Origin: Kaistella haifensis DSM 19056
Lineage (GTDB): Bacteria > Bacteroidota > Bacteroidia > Flavobacteriales > Weeksellaceae
NCBI RefSeq assembly: GCF_000735695.2
Contig: NZ_JASZ02000023.1
Location: forward strand, 1 to 41,765
Reading direction: 5' to 3'
Length of the DNA: 41,765 nt
The translations under genes and the position numbers were made by a program. Positions 33,178 to 41,256 of the stretch are shown in pieces; the first letter of the stretch is position 1, and each line of letters opens with the position of its first letter. The notes beneath the pieces are model-generated. The model was not told the origin of the DNA and ran no database searches. It saw nothing but the letters and a program-made list of their open reading frames with translations.

Positions 33178-36051
33178 TTAGAATCTTAAATAAACATTAG
33201 CGAAGAAAGTAGTCCCTCTGTCATACCAAAGTTTCGGTCCGAAAAGAGCATAACCGCCTTTTTCCGCATTCAAATTGTCTTCATAAGATGCTGCGAAGTT
33301 GGATTTTCTACCTTGTTCAAATCCGCCTGTTACGTAATCTCTGTTGTTTAAGATATTATTTACACTTACACTTACTCCCATTCTGTATTTACCGATAAGG
33401 AAAGATTTTCCTGCATTGGCGTTCAACATAAATTGGTCATCAAATTTTTGTTGTTTAAGGAGAGCAGCTACATTTTCTGCATTCGCTTCAGGGATATCAA
33501 ATCCTGTGTAGTCGCCGGTTGTAGCGGTATATATATCTCCGGTTCTAGGATTGGTATAGAAGTTTGCAGTTCTGTTGATAACGGAAAAATCCAAATACTG
33601 ATCCATCAAATAGTTGGCAGAAACACCTAACCACCAGAATTTCGTAGAGTTATATTTCAATCCTAATGAGAAAGCTTTCTGTGGAGTTCCAGCTACTTTC
33701 AGTCCTTTGATATTAGCTTCACCAAATTCTTGGTCTGCAGCGAAATAGGTTCTGTCCACATCACTATATGAATAAGCTTTTGGGTTATTGGTGTATTCAT
33801 AATCTCCCACACTTGCTACAAAATTTGCGTTCAATGTTGGGGTTACTTTTACGTCTAGACCTAGTTCAGCTCCCATATATCTCTTATCAGCACCACTTAG
33901 CACTTCAGCGATGAATGCATTTGGAGCTCCAATTGCAGAGTTATCATCACCTCCACCTTCTAGGTAATATCTGGAAATATCGGTACTATTGCTGATGGTA
34001 GTGTAATATCCTGAAAGTCTAATTTTCAAAACCTGACCTCTGTGGATATAGCCCAAATCGTTTGAATTAATTATTTGGTTCGAAACACCCGGCGTCATTC
34101 TTTCATTTACCCTAGGATTTACAAAAATTTCGTTGAGCGTAGGAGCTACACTGAAAAATGCTCCGTTATAAACGATGAAGTTTCTACCATCGATTTTGTA
34201 GGTTACTCTACCTTTCACCCCTCCGTCTAAAGCATCATAAATCCCGCTTTTTCCTTTGGAAGTATTGAGGTAGTAATGGTGTCTGTATTTTCCGTCTCTT
34301 TGAGATTCCGAATAAGAGGAGAAAATAGAACCCATAACGTTCCATTTCGGTAAATCGAGTTCTGTAGAGGCATTGAATGCGTACGAGGAACGATATAAAA
34401 GATAGTTGTATTGGGTACGGTCTCCTTCTCTTACTTCTACATTTGGATCATCTACGTTATATGGATTATCGCCTCCGAAGGCATTCAGGTTATAAGCGAA
34501 ATCAGCGCCTAATAAATCGCTTACTCTTCGGAAATTGTCTGATTTTAAATTTTGATAATTGAAATTAAGGTTCAATTTCCAGTTAGGTTGCAACATAGTA
34601 TCAAAATGTGAAGCATAATTGAAAGTTTTATCTTCATTTACATCTTCTACCATTGTATAGATTGCGCCTCTATTTTCACCGTTCATTCCGGTTTTATTCA
34701 AATAGTTGGCTCTGTATAAAGCATCCCAATTAATTTGACTAACGTTGCTGTCATTTTTCCAGCTATTTCTTACTGCTTCAATCTCAGCCAATTCGTCTGC
34801 GGTGATATCGTTTCCTCCATCGCTTTCTAATTCTAAAGCTTTAGAGAAGAAATAGCTTGGTAATTTTCTGTAGTAAGTAGGGTTAGGATCTGTTCCGTGG
34901 AACCAATCCAATCTGCTTCTCGCGTCGCTTCCGAATTGATAAGAAAAAGTGTTGGTCCAGTTGGATGTTTTACCTAATTTCAAATAATCGGTCAACATAA
35001 ATATTGGCTCGAAAGTTTTTCTAATTCTAGAATTTCTTTTTTCACCATCTTGCCATCCCCAATACGAGTTGTAATTCTTGCCCATTAAGTCATAAACTTC
35101 TTGCGTATTTGGTGCATTGCTCGCTCGGTAAGTTGGCGCTCCGAAAGCAGTAATGTTAATGGCGTGTCTGCTTGAAAATTGTTTTTCAATTGCCCCAAAA
35201 TATGCGTAGCTGTTTTGTTGCGTTCCATCAATAACTCCTTCTTCAGCCCATCTTCTACTTGCGGAGAATGTGAACGCCCAACCGTTTTTGCTTAATCCTG
35301 AAGAATAAGTAGCCATGGCTCTGTGACGATAACTTCTGTTGGTGAATGAATATGCTAAAGATGTTTGCTTTCTGTATGAAGATGCTCTTGTGTTATAATA
35401 AACAACGCCTCCTAAATTACCGAAAGTGTAAGCCGACGGAGTAATATTATCGACAGATTCGTATGGATAACGGGTTACGTCGTTCAATCCTCCCCAGTTA
35501 CTGAAATCTACCCTTCCATCATCATTTTTCGACATAGAAACACCGTTGAATAATACATCTTCGTAACGATTATCCACTCCTCTTGGTCTAAACCAATAAG
35601 CACCCAACTCGAATGCCGTCACACTTTGGAAAATGTCTCTTCCCGAGTTCAGCAAACCGATGGTTGGTTGCATAGAAGATCCGTCTTCATCGCTATCACT
35701 CGCTGCATCATCTATTACTACTACACCAAGATTATTATTCGCAGGAGCCAAAATGATCACTCCTAAATCTTTTCTTTTTTCATCAGAAGTTACATCAAAT
35801 TCAATAATTTTCTGGTCAAAACTTTGTTTGGAAACGGTAATTAAATAATGACCCGGTTGCAAATCGACAAACTGAAAATAACCAATTTTGTCGGCTTTCA
35901 CGTTTTCAGTAGACGCTCCAAGTTCGATCTCAGCACTCTCTACTGGTTTTCCTTGTTGATCTTTAACATAAGCATACACAGTGGTTTGCGCAAAATAAAA
36001 AGATGCAGGCAACAAAGTAAACAATGAGATTAAGGATAATTTTTTTATCAT
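33178..36051 (-). CDS. TonB-dependent receptor with carboxypeptidase-like domain
   Basis: The 957-residue outer-membrane receptor has a signal peptide (about 1-21), a carboxypeptidase-regulatory-like domain (about 24-105, VYAYVKDQQGKPVESAEIEL) and a plug (about 125-230, YWFRPRGVDNRYEDVLFNGV, LGGVVYYNTRAS). The rest is a barrel ending FFANVYLRF. The DUF5689 lipoprotein gene follows at once, and a secreted nuclease gene lies divergently upstream. The trio suggests uptake of nuclease products such as nucleotides or phosphate esters; this is inference. Confidence 0.93.
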   Translation of the reverse strand: MIKKLSLISLFTLLPASFYFAQTTVYAYVKDQQGKPVESAEIELGASTENVKADKIGYFQFVDLQPGHYLITVSKQSFDQKIIEFDVTSDEKRKDLGVIILAPANNNLGVVVIDDAASDSDEDGSSMQPTIGLLNSGRDIFQSVTAFELGAYWFRPRGVDNRYEDVLFNGVSMSKNDDGRVDFSNWGGLNDVTRYPYESVDNITPSAYTFGNLGGVVYYNTRASSYRKQTSLAYSFTNRSYRHRAMATYSSGLSKNGWAFTFSASRRWAEEGVIDGTQQNSYAYFGAIEKQFSSRHAINITAFGAPTYRASNAPNTQEVYDLMGKNYNSYWGWQDGEKRNSRIRKTFEPIFMLTDYLKLGKTSNWTNTFSYQFGSDARSRLDWFHGTDPNPTYYRKLPSYFFSKALELESDGGNDITADELAEIEAVRNSWKNDSNVSQINWDALYRANYLNKTGMNGENRGAIYTMVEDVNEDKTFNYASHFDTMLQPNWKLNLNFNYQNLKSDNFRRVSDLLGADFAYNLNAFGGDNPYNVDDPNVEVREGDRTQYNYLLYRSSYAFNASTELDLPKWNVMGSIFSSYSESQRDGKYRHHYYLNTSKGKSGIYDALDGGVKGRVTYKIDGRNFIVYNGAFFSVAPTLNEIFVNPRVNERMTPGVSNQIINSNDLGYIHRGQVLKIRLSGYYTTISNSTDISRYYLEGGGDDNSAIGAPNAFIAEVLSGADKRYMGAELGLDVKVTPTLNANFVASVGDYEYTNNPKAYSYSDVDRTYFAADQEFGEANIKGLKVAGTPQKAFSLGLKYNSTKFWWLGVSANYLMDQYLDFSVINRTANFYTNPRTGDIYTATTGDYTGFDIPEANAENVAALLKQQKFDDQFMLNANAGKSFLIGKYRMGVSVSVNNILNNRDYVTGGFEQGRKSNFAASYEDNLNAEKGGYALFGPKLWYDRGTTFFANVYLRF

Positions 36052-36099
36052 AACAAATTATTTATTTTTCCCTATTGATAACAGTTTTTAAGGGGGCAA

Positions 36100-36107
36100 C
36101 AAATTTA
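36100..36107 (-). promoter_or_regulatory. Promoter -7 box of the TonB/DUF5689 operon
   Basis: TAAATTTG on the minus strand lies about 48 bases before the receptor ATG. The divergent region 36052-36289 (238 bases) is otherwise AT-rich. A weak box TATTTTTA at 36264-36271 may serve the nuclease gene. Confidence 0.45.
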
Positions 36108-36289
36108 AACTTAATTTTTGTTAAGTTAAACATTTTTAACACTTTATTCGCAATAATTTCAGTTAATTATTCTTAATATGTTTATATATCGAAGGTGGAC
36201 TGCTGTTTTCTAACCAACATGTTCATTCAATTTTTTTTAAGCTTTTACATTAGAAATTATTAGTATTTTTACGCTCTTAAAATTTTCAA

Positions 36290-37492
36290 ATGAAAAAATA
36301 TTTTATCTTATTCGCTGTTTTGAGTTTTGGGCTATTTTTTTCCCAACAAAAACAGGTGCAAAGAGCTACTGTAGCGTTCCTAAACGTTGAAAACCTTTGG
36401 GATACGATTCCTTCCGCTGATTACATCGATGGGACCAAAGATTTCAAAAATCCTGCTTTTCACAGAAGTGTTCCTATTGATTCCCTAAAATACCTTGAAA
36501 CTACCGAAGAATACAAAGGAGAATGGAGCGATGAATTGCTGGTAGGAAAAAAGGTAATCCGCCACCAAATATTAGCAACTGATTTTACCGCAAACAGTCC
36601 TAAAAACTGGAATACCGCAAAATACAACCAAAAAATCTCCAACGAAGCTAAAGTTATTTCCGAACTTGGTCGCCAATATACGAACGACAACCCTGTTGTA
36701 GTAGGATTAATCGAGGTGGAAAACAGGCAGGTCGTGCAGGATCTCATCGAGCATCCTCTATTGGCAAAAAGTAATTACGGAATTGTGCATTACAATTCTT
36801 ACGATGCAAGAGGGATTGATGTGGCCATCATTTACCAAAAAAACAGACTTCAAGTAACCGATCATTATGTAAAAGACATTAAAATTTTCAATGAAGAAGG
36901 AAAAAGATCTTACACCAGAGGAATTTTGGTTGTGAAAGGCCTTTTGGATGGTGAGAAAGTTGCTTTCTTTATGAATCACTGGCCATCAAGAAGTGGTGGC
37001 GAAGCGGCTTCGATGCCAAGACGTGCTGCTGCTGCCAAAGTTTTAAAAGATGAAATGGACAAAACCCTCGCTGAAGATCCGGATAGAAAATTATTCGCAA
37101 TGGGAGATTTCAATGATGATCCGGTAAGCCCTAGTTTAAAAAAACTTCTGGGAGCTGTAGGAGATCCTTCTCAGCTTTCCGAAAAAACTCCTTACTATAA
37201 TTTGATGTACAAACACTACAAAGCGGGAGTTGCATCTTTAGCATATCGCGATGCTCCAAATCTTTTCGACCAGATAATTGTTTCTAAAAACCTTTATTCA
37301 ACCGAAAAACTTACCCCAACTTACAGTGTTTACAAAGCAGAAATTTTCGCGCCTTCATACCTCGTAAATACTGAAGGACAATGGAAAGGCTATCCTTTAA
37401 GATCTTGGGATGGCGACCGTTTCACAGGTGGATATAGCGACCACTTCCCTGCCGTTGTTGTAATCCAAAGAGAATACAAAACTGCTAAATAA
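36290..37492 (+). CDS. Secreted endonuclease/exonuclease/phosphatase protein
   Basis: The 400-residue protein has a signal peptide (residues 1-20, ending FFSQQ) and the EEP (DNase I-like) fold. Catalytic marks in order are FLNVENLWD (metal-binding Asn/Glu region), GLIEVENRQ, MNHWPSRSGGE (His), MGDFNDDP (Asp, Asn) and GGYSDHFPAVV (Asp-His). It acts outside the cytoplasm on nucleic acids or other phosphodiesters. Its divergence from the TonB/DUF5689 pair suggests it supplies that receptor's ligand. A phospholipase or sugar-phosphate role is a possible alternative. Confidence 0.9.
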   Translation: MKKYFILFAVLSFGLFFSQQKQVQRATVAFLNVENLWDTIPSADYIDGTKDFKNPAFHRSVPIDSLKYLETTEEYKGEWSDELLVGKKVIRHQILATDFTANSPKNWNTAKYNQKISNEAKVISELGRQYTNDNPVVVGLIEVENRQVVQDLIEHPLLAKSNYGIVHYNSYDARGIDVAIIYQKNRLQVTDHYVKDIKIFNEEGKRSYTRGILVVKGLLDGEKVAFFMNHWPSRSGGEAASMPRRAAAAKVLKDEMDKTLAEDPDRKLFAMGDFNDDPVSPSLKKLLGAVGDPSQLSEKTPYYNLMYKHYKAGVASLAYRDAPNLFDQIIVSKNLYSTEKLTPTYSVYKAEIFAPSYLVNTEGQWKGYPLRSWDGDRFTGGYSDHFPAVVVIQREYKTAK

Positions 37493-37516
37493 GTTTTCTT
37501 AAAATCAATATAAAAA

Positions 37517-37546
37517 CCGGACTTTTATAAGCTCCGGCTTTTTTTT
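37517..37546 (+). terminator. Intrinsic terminator after the nuclease gene
   Basis: CCGGA and TCCGG, extended by a bulged stem (ACTT with AAGCT), precede a run of T's at 37539-37546. Confidence 0.75.
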
Positions 37547-37571
37547 CATAACTTTATCTAAAAATAATACC

Positions 37572-37988
37572 ATGAAAAATTTTGTTTCTTTATTAATGAT
37601 CCTATTCTTGGCTTTCAGTTGTTCCCCGCAGAACAAAACGGCCAACAATAAAGAAAACACAGCCATTAAACCTGAAAAAAATGCAGATGGCGAATGGGAC
37701 ATCGAAGTTTTGGATTCCCAATACGATTACTTCCTGAATGCGATTGCTAAACCAATGAACATGTATTCTGAAAGTTATTTGAAAAATAAAAACACTTTTT
37801 TGGTCTCCGAATGGAATTCCTATTACTTTTCCGGAAGGTACCGAAATGTGATTCAATCTTCGATCGATTATGATCCTCAGGAAAATTACGGATTGAAATT
37901 CGAGTATAAACTCTATCAGGTTTTCGCGTTTGTTCAGTGGAAATACGGTTTGAAAATGAATGGCTTAAGCCAAGCCGACGTTCGATAA
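37572..37988 (+). CDS. DUF6146-type lipoprotein
   Basis: The 138-residue protein has a lipoprotein signal with Cys at residue 17 (LAFSC). The body EWDIEVLDSQYDYFLNAIAKPMNMYSE, then NYGLKFEYKLYQVFAFVQWKYGL, is recalled as the DUF6146 pattern found in Flavobacteriia. Function is unknown. It is convergent with the superoxide dismutase gene across a shared two-way terminator. Confidence 0.78.
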   Translation: MKNFVSLLMILFLAFSCSPQNKTANNKENTAIKPEKNADGEWDIEVLDSQYDYFLNAIAKPMNMYSESYLKNKNTFLVSEWNSYYFSGRYRNVIQSSIDYDPQENYGLKFEYKLYQVFAFVQWKYGLKMNGLSQADVR

Positions 37989-37999
37989 ACTCAATAAAA

Positions 38000-38028
38000 A
38001 AAAGGTTCAGATAATTCCTGAACCTTTT
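38000..38028. terminator. Bidirectional terminator between convergent genes
   Basis: AAAAGGTTCAG at 38000-38010 pairs perfectly with CTGAACCTTTT at 38018-38028. A/T runs on both sides let it serve the DUF6146 gene (plus) and sodA (minus). Confidence 0.88.
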
Positions 38029-38048
38029 CTATGGTAGTTTAAGTGAAA

Positions 38049-38645
38049 TTATTTATTGAATTTCTCCTCCACTTTATCCCAATTTACCACATCAAAAAAC
38101 GCTGAAACGTAATCTGGTCTTCTGTTTTGGTACTTTAAATAATAAGCATGTTCCCAAACGTCCAAACCTAAAACCGGAGTTCCTTGACAATCAGCAACCG
38201 GCATCAGTGGATTGTCCTGATTTGGAGTAGAACAAACCGCTACTGAACCATCTTCTTTTTTGCACAACCAAGCCCAACCGGAACCGAATCTTGTTTTCGC
38301 TGCTTCAGAAAAATCTGTTTTGAATTTTTCGAAACCTCCGTACGCTTCAATTGCAGCTTTCACGTTTCCTACCGGCTCTTTGCTTCCTCCCGGAGTTAAA
38401 ATTTCCCAGAAAAGCGAGTGGTTATAGTGACCACCTCCGTTGTTTCTTACAGCCGCTTTATCAGATCCTGTTTTGCAGATTTCTTCAATAGATTTCCCTT
38501 CCAAATCAGTTCCCTCAATCGCTTTGTTCAAGTTGTCAATATAAGCTTGATGATGCTTTGTATGGTGAATTTCCATTGTTTTTGCATCTATAGTAGGTTC
38601 TAATGCATCGTAAGCATAACCTAATTTCGGTAATTCGAATGCCAT
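38049..38645 (-). CDS. sodA: Superoxide dismutase, Mn/Fe family
   Basis: The 198-residue enzyme converts superoxide to peroxide and oxygen. Metal ligands are His27, His76 ([11 protein letters not shown]), Asp162 and His166 (LDVWEHAYY). A Gln in NQDNPL (residue 143) rather than in the N-terminal half is the manganese-type arrangement, though cambialistic use is possible. There is no signal peptide, so it is cytoplasmic. A TAAATTTG box (38680 to 38673, minus strand) lies 28 bases before the ATG. Confidence 0.96.
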   Translation of the reverse strand: MAFELPKLGYAYDALEPTIDAKTMEIHHTKHHQAYIDNLNKAIEGTDLEGKSIEEICKTGSDKAAVRNNGGGHYNHSLFWEILTPGGSKEPVGNVKAAIEAYGGFEKFKTDFSEAAKTRFGSGWAWLCKKEDGSVAVCSTPNQDNPLMPVADCQGTPVLGLDVWEHAYYLKYQNRRPDYVSAFFDVVNWDKVEEKFNK

Positions 38646-38672
38646 AATTTTTTATATTTAAATGTTAATACC

Positions 38673-38680
38673 CAAATTTA
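38673..38680 (-). promoter_or_regulatory. Promoter -7 box of sodA
   Basis: TAAATTTG on the minus strand lies 27 bases before the ATG. Confidence 0.5.
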
Positions 38681-38746
38681 ATGATATTCTGACCGACAAG
38701 CAAAATTGAGCATCTACTTTAATAAATCTTTAACATTGATAAAAAC

Positions 38747-38773
38747 AAAAAACCGCTCAACAGAACGGTTTTT
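38747..38773 (-). terminator. Intrinsic terminator after rho
   Basis: AAAAACCG pairs with CGGTTTTT around a ten-base loop; read on the minus strand it ends in T's just past the rho stop. Confidence 0.8.
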
Positions 38774-38793
38774 ATGATTTCAGAGCATGTAAA

Positions 38794-40578
38794 TTATTTA
38801 TTCATACTCATCAGGAACTCTTCATTATTCAATGTTCCTTTGATGTTTTTGCTTACAAATTCCATTGCTTCCACCGGATTCATATCAGCAAGATATTTTC
38901 TGAGGATCCACATGCGTTGCTGCGTGATATCATCCAAAAGCAAATCATCTCGTCTTGTACTGGAGGAAACCAAATCGATCGCCGGATAAATTCTTTTATT
39001 GGCAATTTTTCTATCGAGTTGAAGTTCCATATTACCGGTTCCTTTGAATTCTTCAAAAATCACTTCATCCATTTTAGAACCCGTATCAATCAAAGCAGTG
39101 GCAATTATGGTTAAAGATCCACCACCTTCGATGTTTCTAGCTGCTCCGAAGAATCTTTTGGGTTTATGAAGCGCATTTGCATCAACTCCACCGGAAAGAA
39201 TTTTCCCTGAAGCAGGCGTCACGGTGTTATAAGCTCTCGCCAAACGCGTAATCGAATCCAACAGAATCACCACATCATGGCCACATTCTACCATTCTTTG
39301 CGCTTTCGAAAGAACCAAATTTGCAACCTTCACATGTTTGTCGGCTGGTTCATCAAAGGTAGAAGCAATTACTTCTGCATTTACACTTCTTTCCATATCG
39401 GTTACCTCTTCCGGTCTTTCATCGATGAGTAAAATCATCATGTACGCTTCCGGATGATTGGCAGAAATTGAATTGGCAATATCTTTCAGCAACATGGTTT
39501 TACCGGTTTTTGGTTGCGCCACAATCATTGCTCGCTGGCCTTTACCAATCGGGGTAAATAAATCGACAATTCGGGTGGAAAGGGTAGAATTTTGTCCTGT
39601 TAAATTAAATTTTTCCTCAGGGAAAAGTGGAGTAAGAAACTCAAAAGCAACACGATCTTTGATGAATTCTAGATCACGACCATTCACTTCCGTTGGCTTT
39701 AAAAGAGAAAAATATTTTTCACCTTCTTTCGGCAAACGAACAATTCCACGAACGGTATCTCCGGTTTTCAAACCATAATTTCTGATCTGGTTGGTCGAAA
39801 CATACACATCATCAGGAGAGGAAATATAAGAAAAATCTGAGGACCTAAGGAAACCGTAATTATCCGGAAGTATTTCTAAAACACCTTCAATGGTCACCAA
39901 GCCATCGAAATTGAATTCTTTTTTAGGTTGTTCCTCCTGCTGATCAGCGATATGCTGATTCCGATTTTGGTTAGGATTTTTGTTCTGGTTCTTTTGGTTA
40001 GGATGCTGAGGTTTGTTTTGATTGGGATTTTTGTTCCCATTCCCGTTTTGATTGGGATTATGATTAGAATTTTGATTTTTCTGCGGTTCCTGTTTCACTT
40101 CCACCTCGGGAGCCACTTCTACTGCAACACTTTCAGCAGGAGCTGCTTCTTTCGGGGTATTTATACGCTGTCTTTTCTTCCTTTGCTGAGGCTTTTGAAG
40201 TTCAGCTTCCTGGTCTTCAACTTTATCCGCTGACGGAATTTCTGCAGGTTTTTCAGCTACAATTTCTGCAACAGGTGCTTCTGTGTTTTCCAATTGAATT
40301 TCTGCGGAAACTTCTACAGGTTTTTCTGTTTTCTTTTTCGCGGCAGGTTTTCTGGTCGCTTTTTTGGGTGCCGGAGCTGCATTTTCTTCTTTAGTCATAG
40401 GGAGTTCTGTGGCGTTGAAATAATCTTTTGCAACTTTCGTATTGGAAGCCTGAAAATCCAGGATAGCAAAGATTTTATCATTATCGGAGCTATTTCTAGC
40501 AAGTTTAACGCCTAAATCTTTCGTGATTTTGGTCAATTCCGATTCGGATTTCGACCGTAACGTTTCAATGTTAAACAT
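38794..40578 (-). CDS. rho: Transcription termination factor Rho with disordered insert
   Basis: The 594-residue hexameric RNA helicase ends untranslated transcripts. It has an N-terminal Rho_N domain (1-55) and a long insert (about 60-222). The insert is Ala/Pro/Glu/Lys-rich first and then Asn/Pro/Gln-rich (about 166-210, with repeats such as NPNQN). A cold-shock-type RNA-binding domain (228-300) and the ATPase follow, with Walker A QPKTGKT (355-361) and Walker B ILLDS (Asp441). E. coli Rho is 419 residues, so the insert explains the extra length. Insert-bearing Rho is known in Bacteroidota. The frame is intact. Confidence 0.97.
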   Translation of the reverse strand: MFNIETLRSKSESELTKITKDLGVKLARNSSDNDKIFAILDFQASNTKVAKDYFNATELPMTKEENAAPAPKKATRKPAAKKKTEKPVEVSAEIQLENTEAPVAEIVAEKPAEIPSADKVEDQEAELQKPQQRKKRQRINTPKEAAPAESVAVEVAPEVEVKQEPQKNQNSNHNPNQNGNGNKNPNQNKPQHPNQKNQNKNPNQNRNQHIADQQEEQPKKEFNFDGLVTIEGVLEILPDNYGFLRSSDFSYISSPDDVYVSTNQIRNYGLKTGDTVRGIVRLPKEGEKYFSLLKPTEVNGRDLEFIKDRVAFEFLTPLFPEEKFNLTGQNSTLSTRIVDLFTPIGKGQRAMIVAQPKTGKTMLLKDIANSISANHPEAYMMILLIDERPEEVTDMERSVNAEVIASTFDEPADKHVKVANLVLSKAQRMVECGHDVVILLDSITRLARAYNTVTPASGKILSGGVDANALHKPKRFFGAARNIEGGGSLTIIATALIDTGSKMDEVIFEEFKGTGNMELQLDRKIANKRIYPAIDLVSSSTRRDDLLLDDITQQRMWILRKYLADMNPVEAMEFVSKNIKGTLNNEEFLMSMNK

Positions 40579-40628
40579 AAATTGTTATGTAAAAAGTATT
40601 TTTATAAGTAGGTGTAAGTAAGAAAGTT

Positions 40629-40642
40629 AAGCCGGACGGCTT
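40629..40642. other. GC-rich hairpin in the rho leader
   Basis: AAGCCG and CGGCTT form a tight stem in an AT-rich stretch. It lies between the TAGATTTG box (40673 to 40666, minus strand) and the rho ATG at 40578, so it would be in the mRNA leader. It could take part in rho autoregulation, or act as a weak plus-strand terminator. Confidence 0.45.
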
Positions 40643-40665
40643 TTCTTATTGAAGCATTTGTACTG

Positions 40666-40673
40666 CAAATCTA
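40666..40673 (-). promoter_or_regulatory. Promoter -7 box of rho
   Basis: TAGATTTG on the minus strand lies 87 bases before the rho ATG, giving a leader of about 80 bases with a hairpin. Confidence 0.45.
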
Positions 40674-40706
40674 CATTAATTTTTTATTTATGCAAAAAAT
40701 TATTAT

Positions 40707-40714
40707 TATTTTTG
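40707..40714 (+). promoter_or_regulatory. Promoter -7 box of the DUF4293 gene
   Basis: TATTTTTG lies 18 bases before the ATG at 40733 and diverges from the rho promoter. Confidence 0.5.
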
Positions 40715-40732
40715 CACCTCATTCTCAACGAT

Positions 40733-41122
40733 ATGCTGCAAAGAATACAAACGGTTTGGATATTTTTGGCGATTTTAGGCGCAATTTTTTTGTTCTTCAC
40801 CGGACAAGATTTTTCACTTTTCGGAGCCATTCCATTCGTAACTATTGCATGTGTAGCGTTGGTTTTATTAGGATTATTAAGCATTTTCAGCTACAAAAAC
40901 CGCAAAAAACAAATTCTGCTGAACCTCATCAGCATTATTATAAACGCTTTGTTGCTCGGTTTATTGGCGTATTGGCTACTCAATTTATCTGGAGGAATTA
41001 ATTTTCCTGAGAAAGGTATTGAGCCGTTTTTCCCGTTTTTATCGGTGATTTGTTTGTTTATCGCAAATATTTTTATCCGAAAAGACGATAGGCTCGTAAA
41101 ATCAGTAGACAGACTCCGCTAA
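40733..41122 (+). CDS. DUF4293-type four-helix membrane protein
   Basis: The ATG at 40733 is preferred over an in-frame one at 40649, because the longer form would start upstream of the predicted promoter box (40707). The 129-residue protein begins MLQRIQTVWIFLAILGAIFLFF and has four hydrophobic segments (about 8-22, 33-53, 62-84 and 93-110), as in DUF4293, a Bacteroidota family with no known function. The tail is basic (RKDDRLVKSVDRLR). It lies divergent from rho and is followed by a strong terminator. Confidence 0.82.
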   Translation: MLQRIQTVWIFLAILGAIFLFFTGQDFSLFGAIPFVTIACVALVLLGLLSIFSYKNRKKQILLNLISIIINALLLGLLAYWLLNLSGGINFPEKGIEPFFPFLSVICLFIANIFIRKDDRLVKSVDRLR

Positions 41123-41145
41123 ACTCACAACGATTTTTTTTGAGT

Positions 41146-41175
41146 AAAACAGTTCCTTCGGGAGCTGTTTTTTTT
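41146..41175 (+). terminator. Intrinsic terminator with TTCG loop
   Basis: AACAGTTCC at 41148-41156 pairs with GGAGCTGTT at 41161-41169 (one G-T pair) around a TTCG tetraloop, followed by T's. Confidence 0.9.
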
Positions 41176-41228
41176 ATTCCAATGGATGAAAATATTTAAT
41201 GAATATCCGTAATTTATCATAATTTTTG

Positions 41229-41236
41229 TATATTTG
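41229..41236 (+). promoter_or_regulatory. Promoter -7 box of the second transposase
   Basis: TATATTTG sits 20 bases before the ATG, the same arrangement as in the first copy. Confidence 0.55.
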
Positions 41237-41256
41237 TAGTAATCAAACAATTAGAT

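Noticed and set aside
39949..40083. Repetitive DNA resembling a CRISPR or minisatellite array
   Set aside because: It is the in-frame Asn/Pro/Gln tract of Rho; repeats are short, irregular and without spacers.
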